Assembly: GCF_020184175.1 (NCBI RefSeq)
Contig: NC_065530.1
Coordinates: forward strand, 69,913,260-69,977,259
From: Aphis gossypii
Taxonomy: Eukaryota > Arthropoda > Insecta > Hemiptera > Aphididae
DNA: 64,000 nucleotides
Direction: 5' to 3'
Shown here piece by piece: positions 1-11,598 of the stretch (position 1 is the first letter of the stretch; each line of letters opens with the position of its first letter). A model generated the notes under the pieces. The model did no database searches. It worked only from the letters and a program-made list of their open reading frames with translations, and was not told the origin of the DNA. A program made the position numbers and the translations under genes.

Positions 1-3000
1 TTACTGACAAAAAGTTTACCTTGGTATATTAAATTACAAGCAGTTTATAAAACTTGAATTTAATATATTTTAAAATTATTTTACCTACATAGGGTAAAAG
101 TATTTAAAATCTATACAATATACATGATAGGTATATGTAGAATATATCTAAAGAATATTATAATCTATACTTATAACTATTAACTATTAGATACCCACAA
201 ACACAAATTCGCACTCACACATATAATATATATACACACTTTATGATATACCTTATACATTTATATTATATATTGTGAGATACTACGACAACGGATAGGA
301 TAATATAGGTGTATATAATGGAATGAAACTTCAATCGGTTATAGTGCAATAAAAATTTTTATATCGGATCGGATAACGAACATTATATACAGCACTGATA
401 TTATACACTAGTCTGATGACTAGGAAAATATTGTTATGGCTAGTGCTTATATATAATACTGCATAGTACATATTGTGTATAATATAAGAAATGAGAATAG
501 AATTTTTAACAATGATAGCCTAGAGTAATTTTTTTCATCTATACGTTGTATTATTTCGTATACTTTATAGTTTATATAATATGTGTGTGTGTGTGTTAGA
601 ACGACAATATTGAATGGTACACGTATTTTCGCGAATATTTCAGGTTTTCGCATCCTGACTATGTCTGAATGAAAAGTAATTATTGTTTGTTGTCAAACGT
701 TCTATAGATAATAAGTACTACAACGGTGGTTTTTACAATTTTACGGTCAAACCATAATTGGTTAGAGATGATAGAGAAAAACGACGACTATAGGTATACG
801 AGTATACTGACCGGCGACCACGTGATTCGTACCACACTGCCACCGTCGAACGAACATTACACAGGAAGTTGTAACTTAACTCTAAACCTTTATCGTGACA
901 AGTCATTGTAAAGCATCGTCATGACGAGAAGTACAATAAAGTCCAGCAAGAAAATCTTTATAATATATTGTATTATGCAATGTAATATGTGTGAAGTACA
1001 TTGTAAGTGTTGCATGCACCTATCTATAATGCGTATATTATGTGCGTATCGTGTATGTACAATGCACACGAACTATGAAGCCATCGCAAGAGAGTTGAAT
1101 AATATCGAAGACGGCTGGTTTGGGTCTTATATTATAGCATTAACGTCTATGTAAATACGTTCAAAAAAATCATTTTTTCTCCCTCTCTCACACATACACA
1201 CGCACATAGATTATTATTTTCTGTTGGCCAGATGCCGGTTCGGACTATCTATATGCAGAAGTATAATATAATGATGCCATACCCTACTCTTCGGCAATGC
1301 CTGTATAATAGTACATAATATATTATACTTATACATATGTATATATATTGTAAGTACACAATCCTGCAGTATAATACTACGAGCAGTGTATGATGTCAGT
1401 CACGCGGAGGAATGTGTACGCCCGAGATAGATTTAAGCAAACGGGCGTACCTCGCTACAGTCCTTGTGAACAAGTTATACATTAATAATTATTATTATCA
1501 TTCTATACGCGGCAACCTTGCTGGCTAACTTATTTTTTTAACGGCGACTCTACTGCCCGATTGCTCGTACGTGATTGTGACAGCTATTAACATTCTACTC
1601 GACCCTTAGGTACAATTAATATATTAAACAACTGTACAAGGATCATAATACTACGTATATAATATATACATTCAGGACAATAGTAAAAGTCATACGAGAT
1701 AAACTCATTACACACGTACCCGCGTCGAACAATAATATTATGATAGATGACACATTAATACAAATTTGAAAATTTAGCAATCGTTGCAGTGTTTGAATTA
1801 TTTATTTACAGTCGTCGTATAAATTAATTAAACACTTATACTCATTTATTAATATTTACCACAATTATATTGTTAATTTTTTTTTTTACCGACAAACTTC
1901 ATAGTAAATTGTATCAAACGGTTTCAATAATTTGTTGGTAATTTTATACATGGTATTAGCTATTGATGTTATAATATTGATTCATCATTTACTAGTAATT
2001 ACTTATAAATTATAAGTTTTAACTATTCATATTGAAATCATAATAATAATCTACATACCAAATTATTGTAAATATTTAGCTATTATTACTTTTAAATAAA
2101 CACAAATTTACGATTTACATACTATAGTATGATATATATTTAATCATATTTATGTACATAACGATAACGTTAATAAAACTAATTCAAGTTCATATAAATG
2201 GCCGCAATTATTTAAAATATTAATGTTAAATTAATAATAAAATGTATTTACCTAAGACTAAATTAAGTTTAATGTATCCTTGAGTTATTAAGTCTCTTAC
2301 TTTTACTAATACTAACTAATGATTTTTATAATCGATACTTTTTGATGGTCATTTTTAGTTTATTACTTGTACCTATAAATAGATTTTATTATAATTTTCA
2401 AGTTATTTTTTATATATTACAAGTTTTTTTTCAGAAAGTATTTTAAGAACAACAGTAAATACTGTAAATAAATTAATAAATATAAACTCATATGGGTTTA
2501 TTTTTAATTAAAATATCTTTGAGACCTATTTAATTAGTAAATATAATTTTAAACTTAATAAAAAAATTTTGTAATAGAAAGAAACGTGACAAAAATACAT
2601 AGAACAAATAATGAATTATATTAAAATAATATAATATCGTGATAATATTATCATAACTAATATATATGTATAATAAATTTTAAGTATTAGTTATAATCTA
2701 AGTTTACATTTATAGTAATAATAAGATTTTTTTACAATGTTAATAAATATCTTTACTTAAGTACTTAAAATTCTAAACAATTTAAACTGTAACTTTAAAA
2801 AAAAATACTGATACATAAATGTTTGATAAATGTATGATATTACTACCCCAAAAACTGTATTTAGAAGAAAATAGTATAAGTACTTGTATCACTGTAAGAC
2901 TACCAACCATCGAGTATTTCAAACAATATACTAAATAAAGAATTTCACTTTACAATATATTTTAACAAAAATATTATTTTCTAACAGTTTATTGACAGCT

Positions 3001-3017
3001 TATTATTTTTTTTTTAG
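1..3017. other. A+T-rich sequence upstream of the SDR exons
   Basis: No exon could be supported here. The stretch contains short open frames without coding character, a short (GT)n run near 580-597, and a moderately G+C-richer patch at about 700-1150 and 1380-1610. The SDR gene that starts at 3018 lacks its glycine-rich cofactor-binding exon. I looked for a TGxxxGxG-coding segment here and did not find one, so the missing 5' exons are probably left of the window and this stretch would then be intron. Confidence 0.5.
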
Positions 3018-4536
3018 GTTTATGGGCAGTCATAAATACCGCAGACGTATGCCTGAAGGGAAGAATCGAAATACAAGAGAGTGTTCAATGGGAGACGCTA
3101 TTTAAGACTAATGTTTTTGGAACACTCAAGGCCGCCAGAACATTTTATCCTTTACTAGTGAGCCAAAAAGGTAAACAAATATAATTTAAACAAAAGTTAT
3201 CTTATAACTGATATAAATAGTATTTTTTTTTAATATTTATGTGTTAGATAGGTAATATTTCAACAATTAATTTCAATTTCCTTTAATAATAATTTTATCT
3301 AACATATCATTATAAAACTGTTTTTTTTTTTTTTAATGAAAACAATATTAAAGTTTATGGTTTTAACAATGTAGAAAACTAGTGACTATACAGCCAAAAA
3401 AATAAATAAAAACTAAGATTTATAAACTTAAAATTTGTGCAATAAAATAAATTAAAAATCACAAAAATAATTATCTTAATAATACCAATAGTTTAAAAAT
3501 TTAATAAATATTTATTTATATAGACATTGTTATTAATTAAAAAATATAAATACTTTGTTTAAATTCATTTGTATTATATATTCTTATATTAATTGTTGCT
3601 TTCGTTTTCTTCTGTTTTTTATTTTTCAAATAGTTAGTGGGCCTTCACTGTATCTTCTATTCTAATTGTTTATCTCCCTAGTCTCTTGGAACTTTTATAA
3701 GTATCTGATGATTCTATCTATTTCATTCAAAGATTTTAAGAAATTTTTCTTGTAAATTTGTCATATTGTTATTTGTTTAATTATTTTGCCATTAGCTCTT
3801 CATAAATAACCAAATTATTCCACTATTCAACTCCGTACGAACAAGAGAATAGTTTTGGTTCTTCATAAATATTATATACAATTTGTAAATCAAATATTTA
3901 TATAGATCCAAATATACTTTTTATTAATACCTTTTTTGAAAATTAAGCTTCTGCGCTACTTAGTTATTCATTTTTAAATCTGAATATACATATAAAGTAT
4001 TTTTAATTACATTATTCAGTTATACTATTGGCTTTTGTCTATTGTTTGCATTCGGGTGTGGATACATTTGATTAATACAATGAAAATACTCAATATTAAT
4101 ATTGACCTTTTATAACAATTTTTATGTATTTTCAGGTCGTTTTATTAACTTTGGTACATCCAACGGACATCCTCGCCGTCAAGGAATGACTGCGTTCGAC
4201 TCTGCGCGCCATGCCGTGGTTGGTGCTAGTTCCTCGCTAAGAGAAGACTTGAAGGATTTGGGTGTACATATAATTGTTATAAACACCAATCACATTCAGC
4301 CGGAGCACATGTTCGAACCGGTGCGGTCTTCTGGAAAAGCTAATGAACAAACGCTCAATGAAATGTTTATGAAATCGACTTTACCCGAGTATGCCATACA
4401 CACACTATTGGACGCACTACTCGAGCCCAATCCTAAACCTGTGTACGCTTTTGAAAAACCATCGATGTTTAATTGCAATAACTTTTCCAAAAAAATTCTG
4501 AAACCCGAACGCTACGTCGGTTATGAAAATATTTAA
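3018..4536 (+). CDS. short-chain dehydrogenase/reductase-like protein, 3' part (two exons), altered catalytic residues
   Basis: Exons are 3018-3170 and 4136-4536. Both borders are canonical (tttttag|GT...AAAAG|gtaaac, then ttttcag|GTCG), and a Gly codon is split across the junction. The first exon begins one base into a Gly codon, so the gene is cut off at its 5' side; about 183 residues are visible. Exon 1 reads GLWAVINTADV... and TNVFGTLKAARTFYPLL. These match the SDR beta4 'NNAG' region and the alpha4 'N..G' helix, where the catalytic-tetrad Asn is kept. Exon 2 reads GRFINFGTSNGH, then AFDSARHAVVGASSSLREDL and LGVHIIVIN, the usual order for retinol, 17-beta-hydroxysteroid and hydroxybutyrate dehydrogenase-like SDRs. 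By alignment the catalytic Ser is Thr (NFGT), the YxxxK pair is FxxxR (FDSAR), and NNAG is NTAD. The C-terminus ends ...ERYVGYENI before TAA. It could be a pseudoenzyme or an insect lineage with altered chemistry such as Shroud; that identity is only a guess. Family assignment is firm, substrate unknown. Confidence 0.85.
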
Positions 4537-4764
4537 TTAAATAACCTTGACTATATATTTTAAAATAGTGTACAAATTATAACAGACCAATTTATGGTAT
4601 TAATGAAATTGGAAGAAATCAAAGTTACATAATTGTTTTATTTTATTATCATAACATTAAATATATTATTATATTTAAAGATTATCCAAAGAACATTATT
4701 AAATGGTCAGTTTAGTTTTATATAATATGTTTTTAAATATTTATATGTTGTATTATTATTGTAA

Positions 4765-4770
4765 AATAAA
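4765..4770 (+). terminator. candidate polyadenylation signal of the SDR gene
   Basis: The first AATAAA after the SDR stop codon lies about 230 bases downstream. A second one at 4962-4967 is an alternative. The sequence is very A+T-rich, so chance occurrence is likely and only transcript ends would decide. Confidence 0.35.
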
Positions 4771-6776
4771 TGTTCATACTGATTTAATTGAAAACTCTGC
4801 CAATGTACCGTCAATTCGTGCCTATATATAATATTATAGTTATTATCGTTGCTATACGAAGAGAATGATATATTGATATTGCATAACATTTAATTTAATT
4901 ATACAAATATATTTAATTTTTATCAACATGTATTTGTATATTTTTTGAAAACCAACTAGTAAATAAAAAAATATACTTTCTGTTGTATGTAATAATTTTA
5001 TTGTATCATATTAGTTCATAATCCATAATAGTAAGTTATAGTCATGTTGCTTCAAAAATAAAATATCCTTTTCTATCATTGTTCATAATATTACTAAAAA
5101 TAATAATACACTATTTTTTGCAATAGTTATATTGACTTAACAGGTATATACAGTACATACAGATATGTCAGTAGGTAACTTAGAATTAATCCATTATGCA
5201 AACATAAATAATACATGAAATGATTAAATCTTAGACTATTACAGCTATCCAAAATTCAATTCTGTAGTTAATACATTTAAATAATATTAAATCTATAGCA
5301 GTAAATCAGTCGCATTGATAAAAAAAGGTATCAGAAAAGTCTAATATAAAGGTTTTGCAGAAGAAAATATTTTAATCCAATTTAAAGATCCAAGTGATCT
5401 TTCGGAATTATTTTCAAAATATATTTACATAATTAACAGATAATCAGAATTTGCAAACAAAAACGTCATAATTATAGTGTTATACATAGGGAGATATTAA
5501 CAAACAATTAAAATTAAAAATATATTTAAGTAGACAGTTTTAGAAGAAAATAATAAAATACCATAAAACAATACTTTATGGCTAACAAAACAAATAAAGA
5601 AACCATTAAATAAAACATAATGCAAAGAGAAGTATAATATTGAATATCATTTATCAAAAACACAATGCAAAATGATGTGATTTAAAACCATATTGGTTTA
5701 TGTCTATATAATTATACAATACTTTAAATTTTTCGCATGTAAGATCTAAGCTTGAGTTTGTTTCTTTACTCTGGTTAGGTTAAAAAACTAATTTTACCTC
5801 TTTTTAGTAGTATATTCAGTATACACTATACAGTGGTTGCGACACTTCAACAAATAAGCCACTCTTCCAATAAACGTCGTCCTATCTTTACAACAAGAAT
5901 AATTTCAATAACTCAAAATTAAATACTAAAGATAAAAACCGTGTTTTTGAAAAACCAAATTATGTACATTATCTGTGAGAAAGAGTAAGTTTTGACTTTC
6001 GGAACTTTACATTAATGTTAAGGTGTATTACTTACAAAATATATGTACTTACACAAAAACGAAAAAAGTCAATTTTATAAAGGGTATTATTCCAAAATCC
6101 AAATGTATGCGTTCTACCTCTTAAACTTTTAATGTGTCATACCTATATGTTCTGTTATATTGTTGTCTGTCTGTAACCTAGTATTTAATGTACGATTCTT
6201 AGATATAAAATTAAAATTTTTATGGATTTCTAACGAAAAAATAATTAGTACCTTTTTGAAATGTTGATGAATTTTTTAAAGTTCTATCTTTAAATTCTCA
6301 TAAAAAAATATTTTAACTGTGGACCTTGATATTTTTTAATTGAAAATAAAAACAACACACGAAGAGCGTGGTGTTAAATTTTCAACCACTTCTACCCTGT
6401 AAATAATTGCAAAACAACATTTTCAGAAAAAAATAATTTTAAAAAAAGTCATGCGTATAAATTTCAAAAAAGAATAGAAAAAATTTTAAAACTCGGTCGT
6501 AAACAGAATATAATTTTATAAAATATTGATTAATTGCAAGTATTTAAGGTTATTTGTTAAAGTTATATCTAAAACACAAAATCGATGTTGTCAAAAATTG
6601 TTTAAAAATTCCCATTTTCCTTATTTTTTTTAGAGATTTTTTCTTTTGACCCTTCAAAACACTAACTATATCAAATTTTCTACCAACCACCTGCTTTTCA
6701 TTTTAGAAGATGAAAGTATCTTTTAGACTACTCATCGTGTTTACAGACACACTTACACACACACAATACAACAGAT

Positions 6777-6820
6777 CATTGTAAAATCAATACATTTTAG
6801 CTCCACTCAGAATATAAAAT
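6777..6820 (+). repeat. interspersed repeat segment, copy 1
   Basis: This segment starts CATTGTAAAATCAATAC and ends CCACTCAGAATATAAAA. A diverged copy in the same orientation lies at 8477-8520 (CATTGTAAAACCAATAC ... TCAGAATCTAAAA). The CCACTCAGAAT at 6803-6813 is exactly complementary to ATTCTGAGTGG at 7643-7653 and 8224-8234. This is the pattern expected of one repeat family present in both orientations. Confidence 0.5.
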
Positions 6821-8476
6821 ATTGTATAAATTTTGATGCTTAATTTGATGTACCTGATGCACCTAAATATATATATATACATTTATTATACACGAAAGTC
6901 TACGTAACATACAGTGGCATCATTTCAGTTTTTGTTAGACTAGGGCTACCCACCCAATTGCTGACCCAAAATTTTTTTCTCGCAGATTCACATAGCATAG
7001 TGTTATAATAGGTGAAGAGGGGGGTTTAATTTTTTAGATATTTAAAGGTCACATGTCTGATTTTAAATTATCAAATATAAACAATTTTGCCTATATTAAT
7101 TATTAATTTTTTAACGAAAGATAAATATTATAACTTAATGTATCTGAGTGTAATATATATTGTATCATAATTTAATTTAAGGAGTTTGAAAAAATAATTA
7201 GAAAAAATGTGTAATACATTATCAAAATAATATTATGATATTAAATATTAATATAATTCAGGTTATACAATAGATTATTAATTATAATATTATGTATTTT
7301 ATTAATTCGATAAACAATTAGAATTGATTCATCGGTTTTGGTTTTTATTGGTCAATACAATTACATCGTCTTAGGGCTGTATTGTTCATTTAAACATTTA
7401 AAAATATAAAATTAATATTATGATAAATTCTACGTTCAACTACTTTATATTATCTCATTGTAAGCATTGAATTAAATTAACATCAACTTTGGAGATAATA
7501 TTTTAATTTAATTAATTTTACACTATAAACATTAAAAGGTGGTCAAATGAGTATTGTTTTGTTGTACATAGGTGTTGAACGGGTCATTGTTAAACGTGTG
7601 TTGAATTTGAATTCAATAATATATCATTCTATACGAAAAATAATTCTGAGTGGATATGGTCAATAATTTTACATCACTGTATATTAATTCATCATAATCT
7701 GTTTTTTGATATAGTTATTAAATTATTTATTTTACTTTTAGTATAAATTATGGTAGGTTATGATATCATTTTTTCTCTGATATTGACGATAATGTAGTTT
7801 TTGATTATTAAAATTATATTCATATTTCTTTCCGTTTTATCATTTTTTAAACATTCATATAACACAATTTAGTTTTAACTTTCTGTAAGTACCGTAAAAC
7901 AGCAAAATTAGATTCATAATAATAATATAATGTTCGACAAACTTTCAAATGTCCACGAATAATATTTTTAAATTGAAACAAAATAATTAACATCGTTATT
8001 AATCATTGTTTAAATAGGTAATTTCATCCAAATTTGAACTTAAATGTTTATAAAAGATAATTTTTTTTTTTTTTAGATTTTACAGTTCCATTGCAAAAAA
8101 GTAGGTCAGCGCATTTCAGAGGTGAATGTTTGTCCATCGTCCCTTCGGTCCTCGGACAGGATAGTATAATTTTACTGTAGGTATTCGTTTGGAATGCAAT
8201 ATGATTGCATTCGATAAAAAACGATTCTGAGTGGACAATGGGATCTAATCTATGGTGATAAACAAAGCCGTAATTATTTTTTATTACATAATCGTGAAGT
8301 TGTACATTTTTTTTCTTTAACCGCTTTTATTTCGTGTATCATTTCGAAAATCGAAAAATGACCTCTTTAAAGTACCAGTTTAAGAACATTACATTTCAGA
8401 AAATATGCTACACTTGTACTTTTGAGCAAGTTTAGGGGGAGAAAAAGTGTTTATAGAATAAAAAATAGATAAACAT

Positions 8477-8520
8477 CATTGTAAAACCAATACGTTCCTC
8501 ACTCTCATCAGAATCTAAAA
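8477..8520 (+). repeat. interspersed repeat segment, copy 2
   Basis: Diverged direct copy of 6777-6820, sharing CATTGTAAAA, CAATAC and TCAGAAT.TAAAA in the same order and spacing. It lies about 200 bases upstream of the mariner-type element and seems unrelated to it. Confidence 0.5.
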
Positions 8521-8717
8521 CTTATGTGAATTCTTGTGTTATAATTTAAAAACATTGTAATAGATATACAAAAGAAAAGTTTTTAGAAATTTTAACTACA
8601 AAATATTTGTAATTTTTGTAATTTTTAATAAATGTATTTAAAATTCTAACTTTAAATGTATATAAAAAATAATTGCCTTTACAAAACTTCAGTATTTGGT
8701 TAGGTAGTTTAAAAATA

Positions 8718-9101
8718 CAGGGTGAGGCAGTGAATTGGGCGATTTTAAAATAACTATAAAAACAAAACAAGTATATTTTTAATAAATATATTTATATGAC
8801 CTGAAAGTATATAAAAAAGCATTAAAGAAGTGTTAATTTGTTATTTAATTTTTATAAATGATATCTCTAAGATGGTCCATGTTCGTTCTCAAAAAAATAC
8901 GGCCCTATGATTCCTGAAGAAGATAAAGCGCACCAAACCGTTACTTTAGACTTAAGAGGAACGTTGTTGTGTGGTCCAACGATTCATGATGACTAAATTC
9001 TTATTTATGATGAACATAATTTTATAGTTGAAGTACGCACATATCAATTACAGGGCTTTACGTATTTATTTTAATATCGCCCGATTCACTGCCCCACCCT
9101 G
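8718..9101 (-). mobile_element. internally deleted Tc1/mariner-type transposon with terminal inverted repeats
   Basis: The left end is CAGGGTGAGGCAGTGAAT and the right end, read on the minus strand, is CAGGGTGGGGCAGTGAAT. The inverted repeats run 36 bases with only three mismatches (8718-8753 against 9066-9101). TA dinucleotides flank both ends (8716-8717 and 9102-9103), as expected for the TA target duplication of the IS630/Tc1/mariner superfamily. Inside, on the minus strand, are two transposase scraps: a start region and a central DDE_3-type segment. The element is 384 bp, so most of the transposase is missing and it can only have moved with help from a full-length relative. Confidence 0.85.
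8867..8987 (-). pseudogene. transposase remnant of the mariner-type element
   Basis: On the minus strand an ATG at 8987 opens MNRWTTQQRSS and stops at 8952. In another frame, 8950 to 8867 reads SKVTVWCALSSSGIIGPYFF followed by ENEHGPS and a stop. The second piece is a clear match, by recognition, to the 'KVTVWC.....IIGPYFFE' segment found in many insect IS630/mariner-like (DDE_3) transposases. The first resembles the start of such proteins. A deletion removed everything between them and shifted the frame, so the gene is dead. Confidence 0.75.
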
Positions 9102-11574
9102 TACTTTGTTATTTCATTTTTTTAATGTTTAACATTAAGTACATAATTATAATATTGTTATAAAGTTTTTATTTAATTTTTTTAAATTTATCAAAAATGA
9201 TTATCTACGTCATGCCATCATATAATAGTACCTCTACTGCATATTTATAATATTTATCTGTATATAAATCTTATTCACAATCAATTCTTTATAAATTATT
9301 TAAGCGAATCAATTTGTTCATCCTTGACTGTATTTGTGTGGTTATTAATTGTAAAATAAAGTATAAAATAGCAAATTAGACAAAAGCTAGAAAGATCGAA
9401 ATATTAATATTTCTATTTCAATTTCTCATATACTGTGTATTACTATTAGGTACTATTTAATATAATATATTTATATTATAATTCTAATTATCAAACATCT
9501 AATTATTTTATTCGTTTACATAATTAAATTCTACTGATAAAACAATGTTTATTAGTACACGTAGTTTTTACTTTTTTTTTTTAATTTAAAAAACAAAAAT
9601 AATTTAAAATACAAGTAATTTTTTTACTTAATATGTATGGTATTATATATCGACATTATAATATTTCATTATTATATTATTATACTAGATTATAAACCTA
9701 ACATGCACATAGATCACTCTCAATTTTCAATAATAATAATACATAATATTATAAAAGAAACTATTAGCAATGAACGCATTTAATACCTATAAAATAATGT
9801 TCTTGTATTATTATTATATTATATTATAAGTTTTATATTATTATTTGATCAATTTTATATAGACATTAGCATGTTCGAAGGCAAGTATGTCATTTTTTTA
9901 AAACTTTTTCCATAAAAAAAACTTTATTATACAAAATTAACTGAAGAATAGTATTATTTTTCTTCGGATAAAGAGAGATATAGTAGACTTTATTGTTTAA
10001 CAGTTGGCCCCAAAAATACCTTTTTATACTAATTTCTTCCAAATAATCTTGAGCAAAATGCATCAGTATTCTCACATATTTTTATGTACTCAATTAAAAC
10101 ACCAATCCGCAAAATAAGGGTGGTAAATATGTAATTAATAATATTTATAATATGAATAAATATAATTACTATAAGCTAGTGCTTCACTATACAATTTGTG
10201 AAAAAAGTAAAATACTGTTAAATAAAAATAAAAATGTATATTTGCAGTTAAATACTCGTATATACATCTATATAATATAGATATTGTATTCTCTAATATA
10301 AAAAATACAAAAAATAGTACAAATAGATTATTGATATTTTGTGATACATGTATTGGGATAAAGCCTAATATAATTGTCATTATTTGTTACCTTTATCGGC
10401 TAGTTTATTCCCTCTTTACACCAGTTGAGCTATTATTATTGATTTAATTTTTATTGTTTTTGTATATTATATAATATATTATTTATTATTTACATATTAT
10501 TTACTTTCCATATTTTACAGGTTGGTATTAAAATTGTGTATATAATAATATGTGAAGGAAATTGGTATATTTCAAATATGCCGAAAACAGCTACGAGGGA
10601 AATTGGTCAACACCTGTAGTAGATCTACATGTATTTAAATATTCAATGATAATCTGTTATTATTATACCAATCTATAAAAATGTTTAAATCATCATCATA
10701 TTTAATTTGTTTAATCAGTTTAATTTCATTTGTAAATATTAACAATTTTAATTGTTTTATTTTATCGGATACATAATATTAATAAACAACCAAAAAAAAG
10801 TGATTTAAGTGATTTAAACATGTAAAACATTAATAATTTCTGAGATAAATTGTTGTATTTTACAATCTAAATTCGATTCTCTAAGATTGTATATTACATG
10901 TACTCTAGTTTCATTATTTATAGATCAAGATTTAATTCAACGAAGTTTTTCTCAGGATTATTTATAAATTATATATATTTGTGCACCATAGTTAAAATAA
11001 TCCAATATTATTTGCTTAAAATTATATAGGTAATAATAATACGCAATAGTTAATTGCATTAAATTATTTTAATACACTAATGTATTATAAGGAAAACGGT
11101 TTTCTTACAGTAAAATAGTAGAATTCTTTAGAATTTTCTATACAAACATTAGCTGGGAACTTCATCTACTACAGTTCATGCAACCGAATATTATATATCC
11201 GTTAATGGGTTTGTCGATTCAATGGTGTCATAACCGGCTAGAGCGATTCTTAATCCATTATAATACATTCTATCAACTCTACACATTACATAGCAAAATA
11301 GTGATCAGTATTTAAAAATTGGTATATTGGTATGCTGTATAATAAGTAATAACATTATATTTTAAAGGATATTGACCCGTCGGGAATATAAAGTTTTAGT
11401 AAAACAACATGTTTGACGTTCACATACAAATATTGAAGGTATTTAATATACATCACGATATGAGCATTCGTTAATAACATTGCATTATGGGTATCTATTT
11501 AAATTTGTATTCAAACAAGAACACTTAATATGTATATATAAATGTGTGTGTGTGTACTTTAATAGTGATGTATC

Positions 11575-11598
11575 ATATATATATATATATATATATAT
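11575..11598. repeat. (AT)n microsatellite
   Basis: Uninterrupted alternating A and T for about 24 bases, following a short (GT)n run. Such tracts are common in this genome and likely length-polymorphic. Confidence 0.85.

Larger units (their letters stand above)
4537..8717. other. intergenic, A+T-rich, with repeat fragments
   Basis: No gene is supported. The part from about 6180 to 8520 contains A/T homopolymer-rich, degenerate sequence of the type that recurs in aphid genomes (judged from memory). It includes related segments listed separately. At 6912 a CAGTGGCATCATTT motif resembles the end of a DNA transposon, but no partner end was found. Confidence 0.5.
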
